From positions 62,001-126,000 of the IMG/VR virus record IMGVR_UViG_3300007735_000800: a DNA stretch of 64,000 nucleotides. One strand, written 5' to 3'. Below are positions 19,448-27,096 of this stretch, in pieces (the first letter of the stretch is position 1; each line of letters begins with the position of its first letter). The DNA comes from a virus. A model generated the notes under the pieces. The model saw only the letters and a program-made list of their open reading frames with translations. It searched no databases and had not been told where the DNA came from. The position numbers were made by a program, and so were the translations under genes.

Positions 19448-21337
19448 ATGGCAGAAATTTTATCACCGTTTCAATCGTTTATTTTCATCTCACGCTACTC
19501 CAGATGGCTTCCCGATTACAATCGCAGAGAAAGTTGGGAGGAGTGCGTAGAGCGTTGGTGGAATTACTTTACGAACAAGGTCCCTCAACTTGCAGAACGC
19601 CCTGATGTAAAGGATGCAATTCTGAATCTTGAGGTTCTTCCATCTATGCGTAGTCTGATGACTGCTGGACCAGCATTAGACCACGACAATACTTGTTTGT
19701 ACAACTGCTCTTATTTGCCAATTGATTCTCTTGAATCATTTGCTGAGTTGTTTGTCGTTCTCATGAATGGAACTGGCGTTGGTTATTCTGTTGAGCGTCA
19801 ATACACAGACAAACTCCCAACAGTTTCAAGCAAGATTGAGAAGCACTTCAACGTGACTTACGTTGTTGAAGATTCAAAGGAAGGCTGGGGCAATGCAGTC
19901 AAGTTCTTGATGGATCATCTATATGCAGGTCGCCACATCAAGTGGGACTTGAGCAAGATTCGTCCTGCTGGTGCAAGACTCAAGACATTTGGTGGTCGTG
20001 CCAGTGGCCCAGCACCACTTGACAATTTGTTTAAATTCCTTGTCAAGGTTTTCTACAACGCACAAGGACGCAAGTTGACTGCTCTTGAATGCCATGATAT
20101 TTGCTGCGCCATTGCCAATGCTGTGATCGTTGGTGGTGTTCGTCGTTCTGCCATGATTTCTCTCAGCGATTTGTCTGATCGTGAGATGGCTCACTGCAAG
20201 AGTGGTGCATGGTGGGAGCAGGCTGGTTTCCGCTCATACGCAAACAACTCTGCGGTATATCGTGGTCGCCCACCGATGGGTCAGTTCCTTGAGGAGTGGA
20301 CATCACTGTACAACAGTCACAGCGGTGAGCGTGGAATGATTAACCGCAGAGCCTTGCAGGAACAAGCAGCCAAGTGGGGCCGCGACGAAAACTGTGAATA
20401 TGGAACAAACCCGTGCTCAGAGATTATTCTCAAGCCATTTGAGTTCTGCAATCTTTCAACTGTTGTCGTTCGTCCCGATGATACTGCAGCAACTTTGAAG
20501 AAGAAGATTGAGATTGCCACGATCATAGGAACTGTTCAATCTACTTTCACGAACTTCCCATATCTTCGTCCAGAGTGGAAGAAGAATTGTGAAGATGAAA
20601 GATTGCTCGGTGTAAGCATGACAGGGATTTATGACAACAAACTTACCAGTGGTCTTGAAGGTAAGCCAAAGTTGATCCGTCTACTTGAAACCCTTCGTGA
20701 TCATGCAACAGCAACAAATCTCAAGTGGGCAGAGAAGCTTGGTATCAACCCAAGCAAGTCAATCACTTGCGTCAAGCCAGAGGGAACAACTTCTTGCTTG
20801 GTGGATTCTGCATCAGGGCTACACCCAAGATATGCGGATTATTATTATCGTAGAATTCGCATCGACAAGAAGGATCCAATCTACAATCTCATGAAGGATC
20901 AAGGCGTTCCTTGTGAAAATGATGTTATCAACCCAGGAAACACAGCGGTCTTCACCTTTGCGATGAAGGCCCCCAAGGGAACAATCACCACGGAAGATCT
21001 CCGTGCATTGGATCATTTGGATCTGTGGAAGACATATCAGGAACACTATTGCCACCACAAGCCATCTATTACCGTGAACTACAGGGACTCTGAGTTCCTT
21101 GAGGTCGGCCAGTGGCTGTGGGAAAACTTTGATGTGGCAACAGGAATTTCGTTCCTTCCTGGTGGTGATAGCCATACATATGCTCAGGCTCCATTTGAGC
21201 AAATTGATTCTGCTACATATTCGGCACATCCAAAGGTTAAGGTTAACTTCAAGGATCTGTCTAAATATGAAGCAGAAGACAATACTGAGGCAGCAAAGGA
21301 ATATGCGTGCAGCGCTGGCGGTTGTCAGATAGTCTGA
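19448..21337 (+). CDS. nrdJ: Adenosylcobalamin-dependent ribonucleotide reductase (class II)
   Basis: 629 aa. The catalytic triad segment NPCSEI lies near residue 321 (radical cysteine and glutamate), an upstream redox cysteine is in NTCLYNCS near residue 81-87, and the extreme C-terminus CSAGGC carries the shuttle cysteines. The size and the absence of a separate small subunit in the window fit the monomeric B12-dependent class II enzyme. It reduces ribonucleoside triphosphates to dNTPs without oxygen. A good SD (CAGGAG) lies 10 nt upstream. Next to thyX, it completes dNTP supply. Confidence 0.9.
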   Translation: MAEILSPFQSFIFISRYSRWLPDYNRRESWEECVERWWNYFTNKVPQLAERPDVKDAILNLEVLPSMRSLMTAGPALDHDNTCLYNCSYLPIDSLESFAELFVVLMNGTGVGYSVERQYTDKLPTVSSKIEKHFNVTYVVEDSKEGWGNAVKFLMDHLYAGRHIKWDLSKIRPAGARLKTFGGRASGPAPLDNLFKFLVKVFYNAQGRKLTALECHDICCAIANAVIVGGVRRSAMISLSDLSDREMAHCKSGAWWEQAGFRSYANNSAVYRGRPPMGQFLEEWTSLYNSHSGERGMINRRALQEQAAKWGRDENCEYGTNPCSEIILKPFEFCNLSTVVVRPDDTAATLKKKIEIATIIGTVQSTFTNFPYLRPEWKKNCEDERLLGVSMTGIYDNKLTSGLEGKPKLIRLLETLRDHATATNLKWAEKLGINPSKSITCVKPEGTTSCLVDSASGLHPRYADYYYRRIRIDKKDPIYNLMKDQGVPCENDVINPGNTAVFTFAMKAPKGTITTEDLRALDHLDLWKTYQEHYCHHKPSITVNYRDSEFLEVGQWLWENFDVATGISFLPGGDSHTYAQAPFEQIDSATYSAHPKVKVNFKDLSKYEAEDNTEAAKEYACSAGGCQIV

Positions 21338-21344
21338 TCCTCAA

Positions 21345-21418
21345 TCCTCGGTAGCTCAGCTGGTAGAAGCGGGAAGCTGTTAACTTCCATGTCGCTGGTT
21401 CGATCCCAGCCCGAGGAG
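21345..21418 (+). tRNA. tRNA-Asn(GUU)
   Basis: Cloverleaf with acceptor TCCTCGG/CCGAGGA, D-arm AGCTCAGCTGGTAGAAGC, anticodon loop CTGTTAA with GTT, and T-loop TTCGATC. Discriminator G; CCA not encoded. It follows the nrdJ stop by 7 nt and is followed by a terminator. Confidence 0.95.
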
Positions 21419-21423
21419 CATAA

Positions 21424-21454
21424 AAAAATCCTTCCCTTGCGGGAAGGATTTTTC
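21424..21454 (+). terminator. Rho-independent terminator after tRNA-Asn
   Basis: Stem AATCCTTCCC / GGGAAGGATT with a TTGC loop and a following T run. It closes the polymerase-to-nrdJ transcription unit. Confidence 0.85.
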
Positions 21455-21461
21455 ATAAATA
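21454..21461 (+). promoter_or_regulatory. Late-promoter-like CATAAATA ahead of a structured RNA
   Basis: CATAAATA, one base off the T4 late consensus. Initiation 6-7 nt downstream would start transcription at the 5' arm of the 12-bp stem described at 21468. Confidence 0.5.
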
Positions 21462-21467
21462 TTTTTG

Positions 21468-21555
21468 TCAGCGGCGGTGGGATATTTCCACGCATTCCTT
21501 TTGGGCCAGTCTAAGTATAAACCCATCGTAATGCTAAGGAACCACCGCTGCTGGC
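21468..21555 (+). ncRNA. Candidate structured RNA or 5' leader element
   Basis: CAGCGGCGGTGG (21469-21480) pairs with CCACCGCTGCTG (21542-21553) over 12 bp with one G-U. Inside, GCATT (21492-21496) can pair with AATGC (21531-21535) and TGGG with CCCA, giving a closed multi-stem RNA. It is bracketed by a CATAAATA box upstream and TATAAATA downstream (21561), and it codes for nothing on either strand. It could be a small RNA or the leader of the resolvase gene. Confidence 0.5.
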
Positions 21556-21560
21556 CAAGG

Positions 21561-21568
21561 TATAAATA
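21561..21568 (+). promoter_or_regulatory. T4-type late promoter TATAAATA (resolvase gene)
   Basis: Exact TATAAATA, 3 nt before ATG 21572 and 12 nt before ATG 21581. Confidence 0.55.
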
Positions 21569-21580
21569 TATATGTTCTTT

Positions 21581-22132
21581 ATGCTCGTAGGGATTGACTA
21601 TTCTATAACCAGCCCAGCCATCTGCCTTTTTGATGAAAAGCGGGAATTCTGCTTTCAAAATTGCTCATTCTATTTTTTGACCAATACTAAAAAATTTGCA
21701 ACAAAAATTGCGCCAAATATTAATGGTGAAGGTTTTGAAGAATATGCCCACGATACAGAAAGATTTGACACAATTTCTGAGTGGGCAACAAATTTATGTG
21801 TTGGTGCTGCTGATGTTGCTATAGAAGGTTATTCATATGGATCTCATGGGAGAATTTTTAATTTAGCTGAAAATTGTGGTATACTCAAGTATAAGCTCCA
21901 TAAGCTCGCCGTTCCAGTAACCGTCGTGGAGCCATCCAGAGTGAAGAAACTCGCCACAGGTAAAGGAAACGCTGATAAACAGGCAATGTACGAAGCCTTC
22001 CTAAAAGAGACAAAGACCGATTTGATTTCGGTCTTTGAGCAAAAATCTTTGACTAACCCAGTTACTGATATTATCGACAGTTATTATATTCTTAAGTATC
22101 TGTTTCAGACAAGAAATAATCAGAATAGTTAA
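21581..22132 (+). CDS. RuvC-like Holliday-junction resolvase / RNase H-fold nuclease
   Basis: 183 aa from ATG 21581 (ATG 21572 is an alternative three codons upstream). The N-terminal LVGIDYSITSPAICLFD has the first catalytic Asp of the RNase H fold, IEGYSYGS (about residue 84) supplies the second acid, and the C-terminal VTDIIDSYYIL the last. This is the RuvC layout; T4 itself uses the unrelated gp49, so this enzyme may replace it in resolving packaging intermediates. The 3' end overlaps, tail to tail, the minus-strand gene at 22092. Confidence 0.75.
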   Translation: MLVGIDYSITSPAICLFDEKREFCFQNCSFYFLTNTKKFATKIAPNINGEGFEEYAHDTERFDTISEWATNLCVGAADVAIEGYSYGSHGRIFNLAENCGILKYKLHKLAVPVTVVEPSRVKKLATGKGNADKQAMYEAFLKETKTDLISVFEQKSLTNPVTDIIDSYYILKYLFQTRNNQNS

Positions 22133-22388
22133 AAGTTTTAAATTCGTATAATGGTTTAAAATCGGGTGTTGGAGTTAATACCACATTTACAGTTTTAATA
22201 TCATCCAAAATTAAATAATTTCCCTCAAATCCAAAAGATTCAGCCAAGGGTATTATTGGTATATCTGAGGTTTGAACTAGAAGATTTGAATCTGGACTTT
22301 CAAGTACGTGTCCAAGAATATTCCCTTCATGGAGAATATTATATACAGTGCAATTTTTCATTATAATCTTTTGAAGTTCGTAGCTCAT
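22092..22388 (-). CDS. Unknown small protein
   Basis: 98 aa, beta-rich with alternating hydrophobic segments (NYLILDDIKTVNVVL). No motif recognised. Last in a minus-strand operon with the FmdB-type and HNH genes; its 3' end overlaps the RuvC-like gene for 41 nt. Confidence 0.6.
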   Translation of the reverse strand: MSYELQKIIMKNCTVYNILHEGNILGHVLESPDSNLLVQTSDIPIIPLAESFGFEGNYLILDDIKTVNVVLTPTPDFKPLYEFKTFNYSDYFLSETDT

Positions 22389-22396
22389 AAAATTAT

Positions 22397-22699
22397 TTAG
22401 TGTCTTTCAAATCGACCTGCATTGAAAGTTCTGGATTGTTCTAATCTATCCTGCATGCTCTGAGGAGCTACCTTTTTTACTCTATTGATAACATCATTCC
22501 ATGCATTGCCATATACCTTTAATGGGGTGAGTGTGGTATCGTAGGCAACGCTATTAGCCTGTTCCGACCAATCCTTCACTACCTTTTTCTTTTTGCAACT
22601 TGGGCATGGTTCCCCTATGGGTTTACTGTTTTCCGCCATCTTCAAAAATAATTCAAATTTATGATCGCAAGCTTCGCATTTAAATGAATAGTTAGGCAT
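22397..22699 (-). CDS. FmdB-type zinc ribbon protein
   Basis: 100 aa. The N-terminus MPNYSFKCEACDHKFE followed by PCPSCKKKK gives two CxxC pairs (about residues 8-11 and 33-36), the signature of FmdB regulatory zinc ribbons. The remainder is helical and basic. Probably a nucleic-acid-binding regulator. It overlaps the HNH gene by 8 nt. Confidence 0.75.
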   Translation of the reverse strand: MPNYSFKCEACDHKFELFLKMAENSKPIGEPCPSCKKKKVVKDWSEQANSVAYDTTLTPLKVYGNAWNDVINRVKKVAPQSMQDRLEQSRTFNAGRFERH

Positions 22700-23189
22700 T
22701 TTTGTCTTTCTTGAATGTTATTAGCATATCATCAAATAAGAATCCATAAGAAGGTTCTTTTGGTTTTGATTTTAGTTCCATTTTAGCTTCTTTTGGGGTT
22801 CTGTTTCCCTTAAACAAATTGCAATCTTTGCAGGCTGCTACCATGTTTGTCCATGTAGACCCACCACCTTTCGACCTGGGTATCATATGGTCAACTGTGG
22901 CGGTTTTATCGCAAAGATCAATACCACAATACTGACATGCATATTTATCACGTTTAAATATGTTTTTTCGTGAGGGAGCCACTTTTTTAAATGGCAATTT
23001 TACATAATACTTCAAAATCAATACTTTAGGTATTTTAATAATTTTTGATACGGATACAACTTCGTAATATTCCCCTATGGAATCATCAGCCCACACTTTA
23101 TCTTTTGTAAGTAATTTAAAAGCCTTTGAAATCGTAATGATATTCAGGGGTGTACTGTCTTGATTCAACAGGAGAACCTGTTTCTTCAT
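22692..23189 (-). CDS. HNH endonuclease
   Basis: 165 aa from ATG 23189. The HNH domain occupies about residues 78-135: CQYCG..L, VDHMIPRSKGG (metal His), WTNMVAACKDCN..KG. The N-terminal half (VLLLNQDSTPLNIITISKAFKLL) is the usual partner domain of the bacterial McrA-like HNH family. Free-standing phage HNH proteins act as homing endonucleases or assist packaging; with no terminase nearby, homing is more likely. Confidence 0.85.
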   Translation of the reverse strand: MKKQVLLLNQDSTPLNIITISKAFKLLTKDKVWADDSIGEYYEVVSVSKIIKIPKVLILKYYVKLPFKKVAPSRKNIFKRDKYACQYCGIDLCDKTATVDHMIPRSKGGGSTWTNMVAACKDCNLFKGNRTPKEAKMELKSKPKEPSYGFLFDDMLITFKKDKNA

Positions 23190-23199
23190 ACTTCTTAAG

Positions 23200-23219
23200 T
23201 ATTTATGTAAATCTAAATA
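23200..23219. promoter_or_regulatory. Divergent late-promoter-like boxes
   Basis: On the minus strand CATAAATA (23200-23207) points to the HNH gene; on the plus strand TCTAAATA (23212-23219) points to the gene at 23230. Each is 10 nt from its ATG. Confidence 0.45.
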
Positions 23220-23229
23220 TTTTACAGCC

Positions 23230-23916
23230 ATGGATAACAAGAATAATAGACAATTTTTTTGGGAAGTCAAGCAATTTTTTAATAAACCTCAGTTGAACGA
23301 GTCTGCTACTCCAAAACCGGATTTACTCAATACAGTAAAAAGTATAATGAGTTCCGACAGAGGGATAGACGGTGGAACTGAATTTAAAGTGCGAGAAGGA
23401 ATTATAAATTCTGGAAGAGATTTGAAACAAAAAACTGCTGATCTTTTAGACAGCTACAGTCATAAAAAATATACACAGACACCTTTGTCTTCAGGAAAAG
23501 GTCAAAACAGAACCGGTAATTTGTTTAACATAAATGAACAAAATATAGATGTAAAAAAACCAAAAGTAACTACTGAAAAAATTCTTGGGTTGGCTGCACA
23601 AAAACAAGATAATGAAGCCATGAATTATAGTTTCAATGCAACAGCTCCCGGAATGCAAAAGGTAAATTTTCCACAAAATCAAAAATATGCTGTTCAAGGA
23701 ACAAATAGAAAAAGTGGAATAAAGTCTGATGTTTATTCTATGGCCAAGGAAAGATTAGCTCTTCAAAAAATGTATAGCAAAATTGCAACTCCTAGACAAA
23801 TAAAAACAACAGGTAACGAAGGAAATGTTGGAGTCAATGTAACTTCCAAGTTGAGCAGTCAAGCTCCAGTAAATAAAACTGATCCGAGCCAATTAAACGC
23901 ACAAGAACTATTATAA
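23230..23916 (+). CDS. Putative head-packaged protein with L-N-E cleavage site
   Basis: 228 aa, low-complexity, Lys/Asn/Gln-rich and probably disordered. The N-terminus is amphipathic (FFWEVKQFFNKPQLNE) and ends at an L-x-E site about residue 25, like a T4 capsid-targeting sequence processed by the gp21 prohead protease. It begins a co-directional run of three genes with one-base overlaps (TAATG). No enzymatic motif. The targeting role is inferred. Confidence 0.6.
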   Translation: MDNKNNRQFFWEVKQFFNKPQLNESATPKPDLLNTVKSIMSSDRGIDGGTEFKVREGIINSGRDLKQKTADLLDSYSHKKYTQTPLSSGKGQNRTGNLFNINEQNIDVKKPKVTTEKILGLAAQKQDNEAMNYSFNATAPGMQKVNFPQNQKYAVQGTNRKSGIKSDVYSMAKERLALQKMYSKIATPRQIKTTGNEGNVGVNVTSKLSSQAPVNKTDPSQLNAQELL

Positions 23917-24917
23917 TGATTCCTCCAGTATTACATAAAATACTACATGAAAAATATGTTCAAACGAAGTTTGGTACACTTCGTGATGAAGATGACCAAT
24001 TAAAAGGTTGGCAAAGAGGTGAATATGGATCATTTGTATATCCAGGGCAATTAAGTAGAGGTGGGGATTTTGGGCAGTTTCCTCCAGAATCTGGCTTACC
24101 ACCAACAGAACCGCCCCAAACACCTCCTGGAGGAGGACCGGAGGGACCACGAGGTGGAAAACCAAAACAACCTTCAGGAGATCGCCCTCCAAGTAGAGCT
24201 TCTGAAATGGGAAGAAGATTTAGAGGAGCTCCAGAAAAACCTTCTTATGGTGGTATCCCATCAAGAGAAGGTGTGAGATTATCACCATACTTCTTTGATG
24301 ATATGGGGGGAGAAAACGTAAAATATTTTCAAGATTTGGTAAATAAATATAATCCACCCCCACCACCACAACCACCAAAATCAAAATTTTCTATTTCTCC
24401 TGAAGTAACAGGACTAGGAAAATTTGCAACTTCCATGGCAGCAGGAAGTGCAGCAGGGTATTATCCTGCAAAATGGACACAAGAATTAACACAACCTTAT
24501 CTGGGTGATATAGGCTCTTATTATGCAGGAACAGTGGCTGGAACTGCGGCTGGAATTCCAGCAGCAGAGATTGCGGTTACTGGAATCCCAGCGCTAATGG
24601 CAGGTGAAGGTATTGGTGGGGCAGCTTCATTGACAGCAGCTGCAGCCGGAAGCCAATTATTAAATCCTCTTACTTGGGTAACTGCCTTAGGTTTGGCAAC
24701 CATTTATCCAGCAGAAATTATAAAAGCAGAACAGCAGGCTAAAGTGTTGGAAAGAATAGAAAAAGAAGAAAGACTTAGAGAAAATAAAAGAAAAACCAAT
24801 GAAATATTGGGAATTAAAGAAGAAGATGATAATTGGTGGGAAGAATTTAAATATGATTTTAAAAGAGCAATGGCAGTTGGTGGGGCAGATGCAATAATGT
24901 CAGGAGGAAGAATGTAA
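23916..24917 (+). CDS. Pro-rich protein with a long Gly/Ala hydrophobic segment
   Basis: 333 aa. Possible targeting peptide MIPPVLHKILHE. Residues about 55-165 are Pro/Gly-rich and unstructured; residues about 180-275 are hydrophobic and Gly/Ala-rich (GTVAGTAAGIPAAEIAVTG, LTAAAAGSQLL), which could insert in a membrane; the C-terminus is charged. A head-packaged protein that crosses or disturbs the host membrane on entry is possible. No family recognised. Confidence 0.55.
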   Translation: MIPPVLHKILHEKYVQTKFGTLRDEDDQLKGWQRGEYGSFVYPGQLSRGGDFGQFPPESGLPPTEPPQTPPGGGPEGPRGGKPKQPSGDRPPSRASEMGRRFRGAPEKPSYGGIPSREGVRLSPYFFDDMGGENVKYFQDLVNKYNPPPPPQPPKSKFSISPEVTGLGKFATSMAAGSAAGYYPAKWTQELTQPYLGDIGSYYAGTVAGTAAGIPAAEIAVTGIPALMAGEGIGGAASLTAAAAGSQLLNPLTWVTALGLATIYPAEIIKAEQQAKVLERIEKEERLRENKRKTNEILGIKEEDDNWWEEFKYDFKRAMAVGGADAIMSGGRM

Positions 24918-25834
24918 TGAAAAAATTAAAACCAGTTCTACAAAATATATTATTTAAAAGATATGTAAATTCATTGTTAAATGAACAATCTATTGCACCT
25001 CCACCAATCAGACTTCCATCGGCTGGATATGCACCATGGAAATTACCTACCCCGAATGCAATTAGACCTACTTTTGAATTACCAGTTACGCCAACAGAAG
25101 TTTCTCCTGGCACAACTACAATTTTTGCAAATCCCAATGTGCCTCCAGGCTCAGGCGCAGAACAAACTAAGAAAAAGTTAAGCTTTGATGATGCTCAAAC
25201 CGTAATAAAAAATGAAATAGAATCAGGATTGTCAAAAACAAAAAATCAAAAAGAACTAGTAGATTATGTTTTTGATAAACAAACAGAACTTTTATCAGAT
25301 TCTGAATATGGAGATCAATTGTCAATCTATGCCGGAAATGAAATAAAAAATAGATTGGGATTGGCTAAAACAGAAACACTACCAACACCGATTGAACCAA
25401 AACCTTTTAAATTTCCAACACAAAATCCGAAAGAAGTAATAAAACCGTCACCATTAACTACGACCCCTTCCACCGCCCCTGTTGAAGAACCAGAATTTAA
25501 TTATTCTCCAAAAGAAAAATCTGTGACACCCACTCTGAGTGCATTGTTTCCTTCCATGGTTCCCATTAGGTATTCTAAATTAAGAGCCTCACCAGATGAA
25601 GAATTGGAACTTCAAACAAAGTCTGAGTTTAAAGGACCAGAAAAATTTAAAACAGCAGTTGGTAGTGACGAATTAGAAATACGTCGAAAAGATGGAATGG
25701 GAACATTTCCCGGTATGGAACCATCTGAACAAGATGAAATAGAGCCATACGAAGGTTCTATGTATGATGTTGATGCAGATTTGTTATTAAAGAACATTTT
25801 AGGAAAATATTCTGGAACTTATAGAATTGAGTGA
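24917..25834 (+). CDS. Putative head-packaged protein with L-N-E cleavage site
   Basis: 305 aa. MKKLKPVLQNILFKRYVNSL is followed by LNE at about residue 23 and then by a Pro-rich linker, as in the two genes before it. Residues about 75-150 are helical, the rest Pro/Thr-rich with acidic patches. One-base overlap with the upstream gene. Function unknown; packaging inferred from the N-terminus. Confidence 0.55.
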   Translation: MKKLKPVLQNILFKRYVNSLLNEQSIAPPPIRLPSAGYAPWKLPTPNAIRPTFELPVTPTEVSPGTTTIFANPNVPPGSGAEQTKKKLSFDDAQTVIKNEIESGLSKTKNQKELVDYVFDKQTELLSDSEYGDQLSIYAGNEIKNRLGLAKTETLPTPIEPKPFKFPTQNPKEVIKPSPLTTTPSTAPVEEPEFNYSPKEKSVTPTLSALFPSMVPIRYSKLRASPDEELELQTKSEFKGPEKFKTAVGSDELEIRRKDGMGTFPGMEPSEQDEIEPYEGSMYDVDADLLLKNILGKYSGTYRIE

Positions 25835-25842
25835 TATAATAA

Positions 25843-26511
25843 ATGGAAGTGTGTGAATTTAAAAAATTTAATCATCTTGTAAATCCAATAAAATGTGAAT
25901 TAAAGGAAGTTACAAAAAACGGAAAACGTTTTTATGCAACTCCGGTTGGAGAATTCCCAAGCGTAACTACAGTTGTTGGTTTTAAGAAACAGCAATTTTT
26001 TGCTGAATGGAGACAAAAAAATCCAGAAGAAAGCAAAAGAGTAACGACTAGAGGAACAAAATTTCATAAAATAATAGAACAGTATTTGAATAATGAAGTC
26101 TTGGATCTAGATTCTATAGGATCTGGAAACAAGGCTTTGTTCCTTTTATTGAAACCAGAGCTCGACAAGATAGATAACATCATAGCACTTGAAACTCCCC
26201 TGTGGTCAAAAACAATAGGTCTTGCGGGTAGAACAGACTGTATAGCAGAATATGATGGCAAGCTTTCAATAATAGATTTTAAAGCCAGCACAAAAGAAAA
26301 AAGAAAAAGCGATATTGAAAATTATTTTCTCCAGGCATGTGCATATGCTTTGATGTATCAAGAACAAACTGGGCAGATAATAGACAATTTTTCCATCTTA
26401 ATAGCATGTGAAGATGGTTTACGCCAAGTATTTGAAGACAAACCAATAAAATACGTAAGAGAACTAAAAAATATAATAACAGAATATAAGGAACGGTATG
26501 GAAATTCGTGA
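25843..26511 (+). CDS. PD-(D/E)XK exonuclease (RecB/Cas4-like)
   Basis: 222 aa. The catalytic core GLAGRTDCIAEYDGKLSIIDFKAS (residues about 126-149) has the D...(D/E)xK arrangement (IDFK), and the upstream TRGTKFHKIIEQYL supplies the family His-containing helix. Such enzymes in T4-like phages are single-strand exonucleases of recombination. A TATAAT box ends 2 nt before the annotated ATG, so a GTG two codons downstream could be the true leaderless start. It overlaps the next gene by 14 nt. Confidence 0.75.
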   Translation: MEVCEFKKFNHLVNPIKCELKEVTKNGKRFYATPVGEFPSVTTVVGFKKQQFFAEWRQKNPEESKRVTTRGTKFHKIIEQYLNNEVLDLDSIGSGNKALFLLLKPELDKIDNIIALETPLWSKTIGLAGRTDCIAEYDGKLSIIDFKASTKEKRKSDIENYFLQACAYALMYQEQTGQIIDNFSILIACEDGLRQVFEDKPIKYVRELKNIITEYKERYGNS

Positions 26512-27076
26512 ATTAAAAAATATGGAAGATTTTGTTAATAGAAGAGGTTCCAAGTATTGGATTATGATGAATGACAGCTCAAAGGCCAAACTACACAGAG
26601 AAGCTCATATTAAAAAATATGGTGGATTTTTTGAAAAACAGGATAGATTTTTTATTTGGAGATCGCCAGTAGAAGAAAAAAATGGTTATTGGCTGAAAAA
26701 TATTCATACTAACGAAAAAACTTTCTTCAGCAATATGAAAGAATTTGGGGAAAAGAATGGCCTTACTGCTGTAAAAATATGTGAACTTTTAAATGGAAAA
26801 AGAAAAACATATAAAGGATGGACTGCGGTAGAGATAAGAGAAGTCAAGGATGGAGTTGGTTCCAATATAAAAGCCAAAAATGAACCAAAAAAGAAAATAA
26901 AGGTTTTTGAAGGTGCAACTTTCCAAAATATGGAAACAAAGCAAGTGTTCTTTGTTGATAATATAAGTGAGTACGCAAAAGCAAATAATATCAATGGCGG
27001 AAATTTATATAAAGTCGCCAGGGGTAAGATGAAAAGCTACAAAGGTTTGAAACTTTATAACCCACTAGAACCTTAA
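26498..27076 (+). CDS. Protein with two NUMOD-like DNA-binding repeats
   Basis: 192 aa. Two related modules, (S)NMKEFGEKNGLTAVKICELLNG..KTYKGW (about residues 76-108) and (D)NISEYAKANNINGGNLYKVARG..KSYKGLKLY (about 151-186), look like NUMOD helix-turn-helix repeats of homing endonucleases. No HNH or GIY-YIG nuclease domain is visible, so this may be a homing-endonuclease remnant or a DNA-binding regulator. Confidence 0.6.
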   Translation: MEIRELKNMEDFVNRRGSKYWIMMNDSSKAKLHREAHIKKYGGFFEKQDRFFIWRSPVEEKNGYWLKNIHTNEKTFFSNMKEFGEKNGLTAVKICELLNGKRKTYKGWTAVEIREVKDGVGSNIKAKNEPKKKIKVFEGATFQNMETKQVFFVDNISEYAKANNINGGNLYKVARGKMKSYKGLKLYNPLEP

Positions 27077-27082
27077 AATTAT

Positions 27083-27090
27083 GATAAATA
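27083..27090 (+). promoter_or_regulatory. Late-promoter-like GATAAATA
   Basis: GATAAATA ending 6 nt before ATG 27097, the spacing used throughout the late genes here. Confidence 0.5.
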
Positions 27091-27096
27091 ATTTAG

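Noticed and set aside
21380-21658. 92-residue minus-strand frame after tRNA-Asn
   Set aside because: It overlaps the terminator, the structured RNA and the RuvC-like gene; no start signal.
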